In this document: positions 25,508-34,385 of the stretch, one piece after another | Layout: each line of letters opens with the position of its first letter | Position numbering within the stretch: the stretch's first letter is position 1 | Origin: M3007 sp039804245 | GTDB lineage: Bacteria > Bacteroidota > Bacteroidia > Chitinophagales > Saprospiraceae | Reading direction: 5' to 3' | DNA: 64,000 bases | NCBI GenBank assembly: GCA_039804245.1 | Contig: JBDLWO010000065.1 | Location: 1-64,000, forward strand | Translations under genes and position numbers: made by a program | The notes under the pieces: generated by a model | What the model saw: the letters and a program-made list of their open reading frames with translations, nothing else | What the model was told of the DNA's origin: nothing | The model's database searches: none

Positions 25508-28336
25508 TTACTGTTTTTTCTCCTGGTTTACTTTGACACCGACTATTTCGAGTCGTCGCTCACGGGAGGCATGAACAGCGTAGATGGAGTTCCGGTCATC
25601 CCTGATATCATCGCTGACATCCCTGGGGGCCTTGGCTTCTCCATTGGCTTCCCTCATGATTACCAGTTGTCCGGAGAGCGTGAACTTTCTGTAAATACTG
25701 CCGTCGAAAATATTGAAGTGATTATACACCGACGAAACACGTCGGTCGGTCAGGTACTTGTTATACAGCGCACCTGCACGCGGAGAAGCATAGCCCTTCA
25801 GCGTTATTTCGATTGAATCGCCGCGGGACAACATTTCATAGAGTACTTCCGAAAACTCCATGAGTCTGTTCCATCCGCCTCTGACCTCATCTTCGAAGAA
25901 TCTGTTGATAGAATCCGATTCGGCCAGCAACTGTTCGCCGGTCATTCCCTCTGTGTATCGCTCGATATATTCTTCTTTTCTTCTCATATAATCAACATAA
26001 ACTGCCCGGTACTCTCTTTTGGTAGCCCTTGCCACCGTTCGCCGGTCGGGTTCATCATTGTCGAAGTACAGCGGAATCGGAAGATACGCATCCAGTCTGA
26101 GCGGGCGGAGCCTGAGTTCCTGAACCACCTGCTGAAATTCGCTTCTGGGCAAATCAACAGTGGAAAAATCAATGGAATCAGAGGAGAACCCTTCCTTGCT
26201 CGCGACAATACGATAGCGGTTCTCGTAGGCTATGATAGTATTGAAATCCTTTCCCGGCGGGCTTGTGTATGATTCCATTGGCTTCTCTGCCGGAAGTTCC
26301 AGAAGACGGTAGGACACGTTAAAAAGCGTATCCTTATTGATGCGGTTCACCGTATATGCCTTGAAAGACAATCCGCTGCTCAGGAAGATATCGGTTTCAA
26401 TGACGGGAGCACCTGTGAGTCCTTTTGTTGAAATCACTTCTGATGAATCAACTGTATAGCCGTACTTGGAAGCCACCACCTGATAGTGATGGTCTGCATC
26501 CAGCGGATATTCAAACCTGTTACCACCGGGGTTGGTCTGAATTGCAGGTTCCAGTGAAAAGGCAGGATCGAACTGATTATCAGACAGATATTGGCCGAGG
26601 TCGAACAGACGGGTTGTTGCGCCCTGAATGGGCTTTCCGGATTCTTTGTCGAATACCCTGACCAGTAACTGCGGAGTAGCGGGCTCGAGGTAGAGTTTCT
26701 CAATAATTGGCTGTCTCCAGGGGCGGGGAGGCGTGGAGAACCTGATCGTATCTGAAGCGAACCTCCTCTTGCTGCCAATGAGCATATAACTCTTGCCGGG
26801 AAGCAGGTCAAAGTCAAAACTGCCATTTTCACCCACTTCTACCCTGAATGTCTGAGAGTCAGGCGTATCTGTTTCAACGAGGGTCATAGTGGAATAACCG
26901 AGAACCTGACTGGTAGGAATTCCCTTCTTTCGTATAAAAGTCATACCCGTCATTTGCGGCTGCAGATAATCTGCCTGATAGATATCGTAACAGCAACCTT
27001 CCTCCGACTGGTTGAAACTGCCTCTCCTGTTGCTGGACAGAAAGGCCGTCCTGCTATCGGGTGTCAGCATATAAAACACATCATTGGCTCCGGAGTTGAC
27101 GGGGTAGCCTGCGTTGACAGGGTCTGCGAACGTACTCCCGTCCCAGGAGGCGCTGTACACATCGAAGCCGCCCATAGTCGTCAGACTGTCAGAACTGAAG
27201 TACAGCGTTGCTGTTTTCGGGTGGTAGAAAGGAGTGACATCATCACCCGGCGTATTGATGGAAGCCACGTTTTCGGGGCCAAAGAACTGATCTCCCTCAA
27301 TTTTGCAGCACCATATATCCTTGCCTCCCTTACCTCCCGGACGATTGCTGGAGAAGAACAGCATTTCATACTTTTCGCCGGGGACAGAGCCTACAGAGGG
27401 TTGTGTATTGGTATATCCTGCAAGGTTGATATTGTCGGGAAGCCGCTCGGCGGGGCCCCAGTCGCCTCCGGGCAATAATTTCCTTCTGTAAATCTCGCAG
27501 CTGACCTCGTATGATTTTCCGATAAACTCGCAGTTGGAATAATACACAACATCCCCTCTGGAATTGAACGTTGTATGCGTAATATGCCTTCCCTCCTCAT
27601 TGAAAGACTCCATTCGGGCAGCTTCAGTGAGCAAAGAGCCTCCGGCCGACATCACCTTGTTCAGGCTGCGGCGCGGGAAAACCCTGTCGGTCAGAAACGG
27701 GAAGCGCGGTGAAGAAAAATAAAGCCTGTCGCCAAGCAGAAAGGGAGCATGTTCGGAAAACTGTGGTGTATTGATATTACTGTCGAGCAGATTGAAGAGG
27801 CCCGGTTCAGTGACAGGATTGGCCATGGCCGTTATCGCCCATTCGCAGTCTTCCAGTCTTTTTTCGGCGGTCAGTTTTGATGATTCTGTTGCTGCGGCAG
27901 GTTTATCCTCAAACAGAAACCTCCTGTAAACCTTTGACGCTTCTGCATATTTACCCATACGGTACTTCACCTCTGCCAGGCGCAGGAGCGCAATGCCATC
28001 GGGGCCGGTCAGGTTATTATCCACAATAGTATGAAAAGCCACTTCGGCGCTGTCGAGTGCTGCATAGCTGACAGCGGCCTCACCGTAAGCAGCGAGAATT
28101 CTTGCATTGAGCGGTTCAGCCTTCAGCAGCGTTTTGTAATAGCGCATGGCACCGAAATAATTCCCTCTTTCAACCTCATTCCGTGCCGCCTGTTCCAGTG
28201 CTTCAAAGGAGGGACCACGCTCATAATCCTGATTAATACGGTCAGAAACACCTATTTGCCCCGGAAGCAACCGGGCCATCAGCAGGAATGCGACCGTTAA
28301 TATGCTATTCTGCTTCAAGGTCATGTTGAAATTCAT
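25508..28336 (-). CDS. TPR / PD40 propeller / OmpA-like outer-membrane-associated protein (PorE-like)
   Basis: 942 aa. A signal peptide (SILTVAFLLMARLLPGQ) is followed by TPR repeats (about 35-155), a PD40 propeller (MLFFSSNRPGGKGGKDIW, ATLYFSSDSLTTMGGFDVY, TAFLSSNRRGSFN; about 190-450), Ig/CRD-like beta domains (about 470-740), and a C-terminal OmpA-like domain. That last domain starts LPIPLYFDNDEPD and contains EITLKGYASPRAGALYNKYLTDRRVSSV, with an insertion before ASRERRLEIV. OmpA domains bind diaminopimelate of peptidoglycan. It lies between a PorP/SprF-like gene and a CHU_C adhesin and is presumably part of the adhesin's outer-membrane anchoring complex. The OmpA domain is longer than usual owing to a helical insertion. 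Confidence 0.85.
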   Translation of the reverse strand: MNFNMTLKQNSILTVAFLLMARLLPGQIGVSDRINQDYERGPSFEALEQAARNEVERGNYFGAMRYYKTLLKAEPLNARILAAYGEAAVSYAALDSAEVAFHTIVDNNLTGPDGIALLRLAEVKYRMGKYAEASKVYRRFLFEDKPAAATESSKLTAEKRLEDCEWAITAMANPVTEPGLFNLLDSNINTPQFSEHAPFLLGDRLYFSSPRFPFLTDRVFPRRSLNKVMSAGGSLLTEAARMESFNEEGRHITHTTFNSRGDVVYYSNCEFIGKSYEVSCEIYRRKLLPGGDWGPAERLPDNINLAGYTNTQPSVGSVPGEKYEMLFFSSNRPGGKGGKDIWCCKIEGDQFFGPENVASINTPGDDVTPFYHPKTATLYFSSDSLTTMGGFDVYSASWDGSTFADPVNAGYPVNSGANDVFYMLTPDSRTAFLSSNRRGSFNQSEEGCCYDIYQADYLQPQMTGMTFIRKKGIPTSQVLGYSTMTLVETDTPDSQTFRVEVGENGSFDFDLLPGKSYMLIGSKRRFASDTIRFSTPPRPWRQPIIEKLYLEPATPQLLVRVFDKESGKPIQGATTRLFDLGQYLSDNQFDPAFSLEPAIQTNPGGNRFEYPLDADHHYQVVASKYGYTVDSSEVISTKGLTGAPVIETDIFLSSGLSFKAYTVNRINKDTLFNVSYRLLELPAEKPMESYTSPPGKDFNTIIAYENRYRIVASKEGFSSDSIDFSTVDLPRSEFQQVVQELRLRPLRLDAYLPIPLYFDNDEPDRRTVARATKREYRAVYVDYMRRKEEYIERYTEGMTGEQLLAESDSINRFFEDEVRGGWNRLMEFSEVLYEMLSRGDSIEITLKGYASPRAGALYNKYLTDRRVSSVYNHFNIFDGSIYRKFTLSGQLVIMREANGEAKAPRDVSDDIRDDRNSIYAVHASRERRLEIVGVKVNQEKKQ

Positions 28337-28382
28337 AATTGCTCGTGTACTTGATCAGCCCATTGGACCGGGCAGGATTAAA

Positions 28383-29447
28383 TCAGAAAAGCTGGCAGGA
28401 CTTGTATTTGGGTATGGGTTTGACCTTGTAGAGGCGATAACCGACGGATACCTCAGGGCCGCCGCGCTTGTTGGTAATCGTTTTGACCTCGGAAAGTGCT
28501 GTCACATCGTAAGAGAAGCCAATTTGCCAGGTTTTGAAGAAAAAATCAACGCGGGGGATAAGTGCATCCCGGAAGTGGTGGCGGAAATCGAGGCTGATTT
28601 GCAGCGCCATTTCCTTGTACATACTCCTGTTCAGGTGCATACGGAGCCCGGCTCCATAAACAGCCTCCCGGTAGCCGCCCTGACGCTGATACATACCCTG
28701 AACGATCAGGTCATAGTTGTGGGCCAGCTGAACAAGAGCGCTGGCATGCACCACTTTCCTGTCGTGCAGACGCACATTGCCCGGATTATTGAGCGAGGCT
28801 GACCAGAAATCGTGATAGGGTCGGTTCAGGTGATGGATACCGCCGCCAATATCAAGTTTGGATCGTGTCCGGGGTGACTGTATGCGCAGATTGAACCCGG
28901 TGCTGAAATCGAAATACTTCAGGCTCTGGCTTTGGAACAGCTGATTTTCGTGCGTGGGGGCCTGCGGATCGTAAATCCGGTTATTCCACTGGGCATCGAA
29001 AGTCAGTTTTTCCGTTCCGAATGATCGCTGTCCGAATGCGGGAGTAGCGCCTACCGTCAGGAAACCGAATCTGGTGACAGGTATTGTGACCGAAAACGGC
29101 AGACCGACCTGCATCGAAGTGAGGCTCAGGCTGCCCTGTTTATCGTAGTTCAGAAGGAGGCCACCAGTGAAATAGCGATCGTATTTGCCTTTCGCCCAGT
29201 ACAGCTTGTTTTCGACTGTTCCTGAAAAAGTGGTGTATGGTACGGGTACCGAACGCCACTGATCCCTGTAGTTAGCCACGGCGCGCATATCTCCGCCGAA
29301 AACGCCAATCAGTCCCGGATTAAGATTCACCGGAGAGTTGGCAAACTGCGAGAAGTGAATATCCTGCGCAGATGTGCGCGTGCAGAGCAACGCGAGTGCA
29401 AGAACAGGTAATCGCCTGAGTAATAAAATAGCGCTCATATTCACCAT
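28383..29447 (-). CDS. PorP/SprF family type IX secretion outer-membrane protein
   Basis: 354 aa. After a signal peptide (ending TRTSAQ) comes the family hallmark DIHFSQFANSPVNLNPGLIGVF, followed by alternating beta strands of an outer-membrane barrel (VANYRDQWRSVPVPYTTFSGT, GGLLLNYDKQGSLS) to the C-terminus. PorP/SprF proteins work with CHU_C adhesins and attach them to the cell surface. The ATG at 29447 is preferred because the upstream ATG at 29480 lies before the predicted transcription start; the ATG at 29438 is equally possible. First gene of the adhesin cassette, 46 bases before the OmpA/PD40 gene. Confidence 0.9.
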   Translation of the reverse strand: MVNMSAILLLRRLPVLALALLCTRTSAQDIHFSQFANSPVNLNPGLIGVFGGDMRAVANYRDQWRSVPVPYTTFSGTVENKLYWAKGKYDRYFTGGLLLNYDKQGSLSLTSMQVGLPFSVTIPVTRFGFLTVGATPAFGQRSFGTEKLTFDAQWNNRIYDPQAPTHENQLFQSQSLKYFDFSTGFNLRIQSPRTRSKLDIGGGIHHLNRPYHDFWSASLNNPGNVRLHDRKVVHASALVQLAHNYDLIVQGMYQRQGGYREAVYGAGLRMHLNRSMYKEMALQISLDFRHHFRDALIPRVDFFFKTWQIGFSYDVTALSEVKTITNKRGGPEVSVGYRLYKVKPIPKYKSCQLF

Positions 29448-29457
29448 TCTGATGATT

Positions 29458-29477
29458 GAAATGTTTAGAAACATTTC
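29458..29477. repeat. 9-bp inverted repeat at the porP/sprF-like transcription start
   Basis: GAAATGTTT-AG-AAACATTTC, perfect dyad. It begins 5 bases downstream of the -7 box and covers the predicted transcription start, the position expected for an operator or a 5'-end hairpin. Confidence 0.6.
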
Positions 29478-29481
29478 CAAA

Positions 29482-29513
29482 CAAAATTAGTGCCTAAAAA
29501 GGCAAATCACAAA
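29482..29513 (-). promoter_or_regulatory. Promoter of the adhesin cassette
   Basis: On the minus strand TTTG (29510-29513), 20 bases, then TAATTTTG (29482-29489), an exact match to the Bacteroidota consensus. It is followed by a 9-bp dyad and a leader of about 28 nt. Confidence 0.72.
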
Positions 29514-29614
29514 TAACCGGCGGAAAAAACAGGATTAAAAGGGATTACAGGACTTTCTCTGCAAGAAAAAGTCCGAAAGAGGAGCAGTCCTGACTAATGG
29601 CCGGACTAAAAGAG

Positions 29615-29769
29615 CCTGTTCAGAATTCTCTCGCCGAGTCAAAAATGGCTTATTTTTCGCCATTTTTCACCTTTTTTCAGTTACGCAGCTCCCGCCATGC
29701 ACCATTAAAAAGGCAAAAACTGACAAAAAACACGCTTGTTTTTGCTAGCGGCAGAAAATCCTGAACAAG
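29615..29769. repeat. Full-length copy (155 bp) of a dispersed palindromic intergenic repeat
   Basis: Ends are inverted repeats: CCTGTTCAGAATTCTCTCGCC at the left and GGCAGAAAATCCTGAACAAG at the right. The interior also pairs imperfectly (CACCTTTTTTCAGTTACGCAG against AAAAAGGCAAAAACTG). It is in the reverse orientation to the copy at 50565-50708, with which it shares most bases. It accounts for much of the 363-base gap between mutS2 and the porP/sprF-like gene, which otherwise holds only the promoter and dyad listed. Confidence 0.88.
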
Positions 29770-29810
29770 ATATAAACGGCGTGAAGATACGTAAAATTTA
29801 TGATTTCGCG

Positions 29811-32210
29811 CTAAATCAGTTCAATTATGGTTACGCCATCCCCCCCCTGATCCTGTTCGGGGTGAAAAACGTTAGAGATATTGGTTCCGTACTCCTTGAT
29901 TTTCTGGCGAACGATTCTGCGGAGAATTCCGTCGCCTTTGCCGTGGAGAACACGCAGACTGGCTGCATTACTGAGGAGAGCGTTATCAATAAATCGTTCG
30001 AGAACCTGCATGGCCTCGTCTTTGCTCATACCTCTCAGATCAATTTTGCCATCGAAATCGGCTGCCCGCTGCACTTCGGAAGAAGAAGTGCCTCCCGGGA
30101 ACGACTGTTTAATCGGTTCGTTGGCTGGCAGCAAGTCGCGGAGGGGAGCAGTTACCGTGAGCCCTCCCATAGATACATCGGCTTTTTCACCCCGGATACG
30201 TTCGATCCTGCCTGTGGAGCCACCGGCTCTGAGTCTGACGAAATCACCTGCTGCGAGTGGCCTGACTACATGAGCAGCTACAGATTTCTCCTCCAGTTTT
30301 ACCATTTCCTCATTCACCTCATTCACCTTGATGGCTTGCTCTGTTCTTTCCTGACGCAATCGCGCTGCTACCTCCTGGGCTTTTTCGAGATTTTTTTCAT
30401 CACGCAACTGGCGCACCAGTTTGTCTACTTCCCTGTTTGCCTGAGCAGTCTGGCGCAGATCGAATTCGCGCTGGTCGAGTTTCAGTCGCTTTCGTTTTAC
30501 CTCGAGTTCATTGTGCAGGGCGTCGTACGTTTTGATCAGTCGTTCGAGCGATTGCTCCCTTTCAGTTACAACTCTGAGTTTCTCCTCCAGTTCCTGTTTT
30601 TCGCGCTGCAGTTCGATAAGAATATCATCCACGGCTGTTTCGGAGCCGGTTTTATGGCGGGCATAACCGATCAGGTCTTTGGGCAGGCCGCTTTTTTCTG
30701 CTATTTCGAATGCGTAGCTGCTTCCCGGTTTACCCACCCTCAGTTCGTAGGTAGGTGCCAGCGAGTCCTTGTCGAAATACATATTTCCGTTCAGGATACC
30801 CGAATTGCGGAAAGCAAACACTTTCAGATTGGAGTAGTGCGTGGTGATAACGGCGTAAACCCCTTTTCTGTGCAGTTGTCTCAGAATAGCTTCTGCAATA
30901 GCTCCTCCGGGCTTGGGGTCGGTACCACTACCCATCTCATCAATGAGTACGAGTGTCTGCGGGCTGGCTTTTTCGAGGAAAAGCCTGGCGTTGCGCAGAC
31001 GGGAGGAGTAAGTACTGAGGTCATCGTCGAGGCTTTGCTGATCGCCGATATCGGTAAAAATCTGATTGAATATACCGATCTCGCTGAGTTCGTGCACAGG
31101 GACAAGCAGTCCGCTCTGTACCATCATAATGAGCAGCCCGACCGACTTCATGGCCACAGACTTTCCACCGGCGTTGGGGCCAGACAGCACGAGAATATGG
31201 TTTTCGGCATCAAGTTTCAGGTCGAAAGGAACCGTTTTTCTGGAGAGCGCCTTGTTTTTGATATAAAGCAGCGGGTGATATCCCTTTTTGATGGAGATAA
31301 CAGGCTTCTCCTTCAGAACAGGCATTCCCGCACGCATGGCGAGCGCGAGGCGGGCTCGCGCCTGAATAAAATCGAAGCGAACCAGAACGGTGAGGTACTG
31401 GCCGATGAGATGTCCGTAGGGTCTGATGGTATCGCTCAGGGTTTTGAGGATACGGAAAATCTCCCTTCTTTCCTCCTGTTCGAGGTCAAAAATATCGTTG
31501 TTAACCTCAATAATGGCTTCCGGTTCGATGAACGCCGTTTTACCGGTATCAGATTCATCATGGATGATACCGCGTATTTTGCGTTTGTGTTCGGCGGGTA
31601 CAGAGAGAACCCTCCGGCCGCTTCTGAAACTTTCGGGAGAGTCGGAGAGCCACCCCTTTGAGCGGTACTCCTGTACCAACTGGCGGAATTTGCCATCGAG
31701 TTCCCGTGCCTTGTGCTGCATTTCCCGGCGGATGCGCATCAGATCGGGAGAGGCGTCAGGCCTGACTTCTCCCTTGTCATCGAATACCTGCTGAATAGCC
31801 TTGATCAGCGCCTCATCAAAGGAAAGAGGCCTGATCAGATCAAAAAGCTTCGGGTAAATATCCTTTTTGGGGCCCGATGCAAAGTATCTGAAAATATCGC
31901 GCATGTTAAACAGGATACGGAGAATACCCTGAAACGACTCCATCTGAAGCGTATATCCATCAATTTCGAGCATTTTCAACTCAGGTTTCACATCGGGAAA
32001 TGCCTGAAGAGGGAAGCGATCGTTCTTTTCGAGAGCCAGTTTGAAGTCGCGGGTTTCACGGAGCGACACATCTATGGCATTGAAATCAGCAGAGGGCATC
32101 AGATTCCGGGCCATTTCCGCAGCCATGTCGGTCAGCGTCTCCTTTTCCAGCAGGTCAACCACCTTGTCGTATTCCAGTTTTACGACAACATCCTTGGGTT
32201 CAAATCTCAT
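29811..32210 (-). CDS. mutS2: Endonuclease MutS2 (MutS-family ATPase with Smr domain)
   Basis: 799 aa, the usual length of MutS2. It lacks the mismatch-recognition domain of MutS. The ATPase domain has Walker A GPNAGGKS near residue 343 and Walker B VLIDEMGSGTDPKPGG. A long coiled coil (about 515-640) follows, then a KOW-like basic region, and the C-terminal Smr nuclease domain with IDLRGMSKDEAMQVLERF and LRVLHGKGDGILR. Known roles are suppression of recombination and, in some bacteria, rescue of collided ribosomes. Transcribed alone from its own promoter, divergently from a secreted thiol protein gene. The long open frame on the opposite strand is a shadow. Confidence 0.95.
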   Translation of the reverse strand: MRFEPKDVVVKLEYDKVVDLLEKETLTDMAAEMARNLMPSADFNAIDVSLRETRDFKLALEKNDRFPLQAFPDVKPELKMLEIDGYTLQMESFQGILRILFNMRDIFRYFASGPKKDIYPKLFDLIRPLSFDEALIKAIQQVFDDKGEVRPDASPDLMRIRREMQHKARELDGKFRQLVQEYRSKGWLSDSPESFRSGRRVLSVPAEHKRKIRGIIHDESDTGKTAFIEPEAIIEVNNDIFDLEQEERREIFRILKTLSDTIRPYGHLIGQYLTVLVRFDFIQARARLALAMRAGMPVLKEKPVISIKKGYHPLLYIKNKALSRKTVPFDLKLDAENHILVLSGPNAGGKSVAMKSVGLLIMMVQSGLLVPVHELSEIGIFNQIFTDIGDQQSLDDDLSTYSSRLRNARLFLEKASPQTLVLIDEMGSGTDPKPGGAIAEAILRQLHRKGVYAVITTHYSNLKVFAFRNSGILNGNMYFDKDSLAPTYELRVGKPGSSYAFEIAEKSGLPKDLIGYARHKTGSETAVDDILIELQREKQELEEKLRVVTEREQSLERLIKTYDALHNELEVKRKRLKLDQREFDLRQTAQANREVDKLVRQLRDEKNLEKAQEVAARLRQERTEQAIKVNEVNEEMVKLEEKSVAAHVVRPLAAGDFVRLRAGGSTGRIERIRGEKADVSMGGLTVTAPLRDLLPANEPIKQSFPGGTSSSEVQRAADFDGKIDLRGMSKDEAMQVLERFIDNALLSNAASLRVLHGKGDGILRRIVRQKIKEYGTNISNVFHPEQDQGGDGVTIIELI

Positions 32211-32229
32211 TGTTCTTTTTGTAAGGGTG

Positions 32230-32263
32230 CAAAACTACCGACACAGAAACAAATTCCGGCAAA
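32230..32263 (-). promoter_or_regulatory. Promoter of mutS2
   Basis: On the minus strand TTTG (32260-32263), 22 bases, then TAGTTTTG (32230-32237), 19 bases before the ATG at 32210. Confidence 0.6.
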
Positions 32264-32346
32264 TTTAGTTCCCTGACAAGAAAGAAGATACATCCGGCCT
32301 GGCCGGTCTGAATGAAAATTTGCGACAATTTTTTCATAATAAACAT

Positions 32347-32374
32347 TTTGTAAACGGGAGTTTAGGTACATTTG
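32347..32374 (+). promoter_or_regulatory. Promoter of the Omp28-like protein gene
   Basis: TTTG (32347-32350), 16 bases, then TACATTTG (32367-32374). The -7 box is exact, the spacing slightly short. It implies that the start is the ATG at 32411, not an upstream codon. Confidence 0.5.
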
Positions 32375-32410
32375 CCATTGTTTGTTTACCAACTATTAAA
32401 CTGCTTTTTG

Positions 32411-34297
32411 ATGATGAAAAAATTACAACTTGCCCTGCTCGTGATGCTGGCAGTTATAACCACCGCTTCAGCCCAGTATCAGCGTCGTGTGCTGATAGAG
32501 GAGTTTACCAATGCATCGTGCCCTCCCTGCGCTGCTCAGAATCCGGGTTTCAATGCTGTTGTCCTCGGCGAGGATGCTGTTGTTACCCCCGTTAAGTATC
32601 AGACCAACTGGCCTGGTATTGACCCATTCAATGCCCAAAACCCGACTGATGTTGCTACCCGTGTATCTTACTATGGTGTAACCGGCGTTCCGAACGGTTT
32701 CGTTGACGGTACCGGTATTGCCAATGACTGCGGTTATTATGCCAATGCTCCTGCCTGTCTCACTGGAGACGAAATTCAGTCTCGTGCTGCTGTCACTTCT
32801 CCGGTAGAGCTGGTGCTGACACACAGCGTGACTGCTGATTACGACTCCATACTCATCAATCTTTCTGTTACATCTGCCATTGATCTGAGCGGCCAGCTCC
32901 GTCTGCACGTGGCAGTAATCGAGGAGGAAATTATCTTCGGGAGTCAGCCGGGCACTAACGGAGAGCTTGATTTTTATCAGATCATGCGCAAAATGCTCCC
33001 GAACGGCAACGGAACCACCATCACAGCCTTCGCTGCCGGTGAAACCAAAACCTACACATTTGCATGGCCAATCGGTTATGCTTATGATGTGAACAAACTG
33101 GGCGTGTCAGCATGGCTGCAGAACAACACCAGCAAAGAAGTTTATAACTCTGCCCGTTCACTGCCTGTCGGAGGAATCCCGTCTGCAGGTGGCACTGTAA
33201 TTAACTCCATGAGCCCGATCGTTTGCACTTCCGGCGCCAATCCGACATTCACACTGGCCAACACAGGCACAGCTGATATCACTACAGCCAATTTCCAGTA
33301 CCGCGTAGGTACAGGCGCATGGCAGAACTACACCTGGACAGGCACACTCGCTCCGGGTGCTTCAACCGTGATCACACTGACTGACGTGGCTATCACCACT
33401 GCCGGTAACACCAAAATTGATATTCGCCTTTCCAGCACCAACAATGGTGGCCAGACCAACCTGGTTGATGTGCTCACGCTGAATATCAAAGGTCTTTTCA
33501 GTGCAGCCTCCCCGGTTCCGTTTATTAACGCTTTCCAGAGCTCCACCTTCCCGCCTGCAGGCTGGAATATCTCCAACTCAGGTACCAATGGCTGGAAACT
33601 CGTAACCAATGCCGGCTCTCAGGGCAGCACGCGCTCGGCCAAGAACAATATGTTCGACTACGACGCTGCAAACACTGAGCTGATTACACCAAAAATCACG
33701 CTTCCTGCATCCAGCGCTCCGTCAACACTCGTGTTCGACCACGCTTATGCCTACTACAACGATGCTTACTTCGACAGCCTCCGTGTTGACATCACTGCTG
33801 ACTGCGGCGCAACCTGGACAACCATCTTCCACGATGGTTACGAAGGACTGGCAACTGCTCCTGTAGCTACTGCTGCCTTCACGCCAACTGCTGACCAGTG
33901 GAGATCAAATACCATTGACCTCACTGCGTACAATGGCTCTGAAGTTATCATCCGTTTTGTTGCAGAAAGCGGTTACGGTAACAATGCCTACCTCGACAAT
34001 GTGAACGTAACTACAGTAAGTGGTGTTAAAAACCTCGACCTGGCCAGTTTCACACTGAATCCGAACCCGACCCGCGACGTGGCTGAAGTACGCTTCGGTC
34101 TCGAAAACACGCAGGAAATCCAACTCCTCGTTTTCGATGCTATCGGTTCACTCGTTCAGTCGCGCGAACTCGGCAAACTGAACGCCGGCGATCACCGCGT
34201 ATCGCTCGACGCTGCTCTCCTCACATCCGGCACATACCGCGTGGTACTGCAGGGCGCTGAGGGCGTAGCCCAGACGCAGTGGATTGTTGTCAAGTAA
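32411..34297 (+). CDS. Secreted Omp28-like CxxC protein with choice-of-anchor J and T9SS sorting domains
   Basis: A 628-aa secreted protein. The signal peptide ends near TTASAQ. An N-terminal thioredoxin-like region has EEFTNASCPPCAAQNP with C37 and C40, and GVTGVPNGFVDG supplying the cis-proline-type loop, as in Omp28-related proteins. A middle Ig-like region is followed by a choice-of-anchor J/MAM-like domain (STFPPAGWNISNSGTNGWKL ... YLDNVNV, about 365-545). The C-terminus FTLNPNPTRDVAEVRF ... LLTSGTYRVVLQG is a type A T9SS sorting signal. It is probably exported and cell-surface attached or released. A redox function is suggested only by the CxxC. Confidence 0.85.
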   Translation: MMKKLQLALLVMLAVITTASAQYQRRVLIEEFTNASCPPCAAQNPGFNAVVLGEDAVVTPVKYQTNWPGIDPFNAQNPTDVATRVSYYGVTGVPNGFVDGTGIANDCGYYANAPACLTGDEIQSRAAVTSPVELVLTHSVTADYDSILINLSVTSAIDLSGQLRLHVAVIEEEIIFGSQPGTNGELDFYQIMRKMLPNGNGTTITAFAAGETKTYTFAWPIGYAYDVNKLGVSAWLQNNTSKEVYNSARSLPVGGIPSAGGTVINSMSPIVCTSGANPTFTLANTGTADITTANFQYRVGTGAWQNYTWTGTLAPGASTVITLTDVAITTAGNTKIDIRLSSTNNGGQTNLVDVLTLNIKGLFSAASPVPFINAFQSSTFPPAGWNISNSGTNGWKLVTNAGSQGSTRSAKNNMFDYDAANTELITPKITLPASSAPSTLVFDHAYAYYNDAYFDSLRVDITADCGATWTTIFHDGYEGLATAPVATAAFTPTADQWRSNTIDLTAYNGSEVIIRFVAESGYGNNAYLDNVNVTTVSGVKNLDLASFTLNPNPTRDVAEVRFGLENTQEIQLLVFDAIGSLVQSRELGKLNAGDHRVSLDAALLTSGTYRVVLQGAEGVAQTQWIVVK

Positions 34298-34321
34298 TTT
34301 CAGCATCCCAACACTTCTGAC

Positions 34322-34358
34322 GCCGGATACAGGGTTATGCCTTGTATCCGGCTTCTTA
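34322..34358 (+). terminator. Rho-independent terminator after the Omp28-like gene
   Basis: GCCGGATACA and TGTATCCGGC form a perfect 10-bp stem around an 11-base loop, followed by TTCTTATT. It lies 25 bases after the stop codon. Confidence 0.8.
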
Positions 34359-34385
34359 TTGTAAATCACATCAAAATCAGTAGCC

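Noticed and set aside
29736..31661. 641-codon open frame on the plus strand opposite mutS2
   Set aside because: It is a shadow of the mutS2 frame (Walker and Smr motifs are on the minus strand), and its first codons come from the dispersed repeat.
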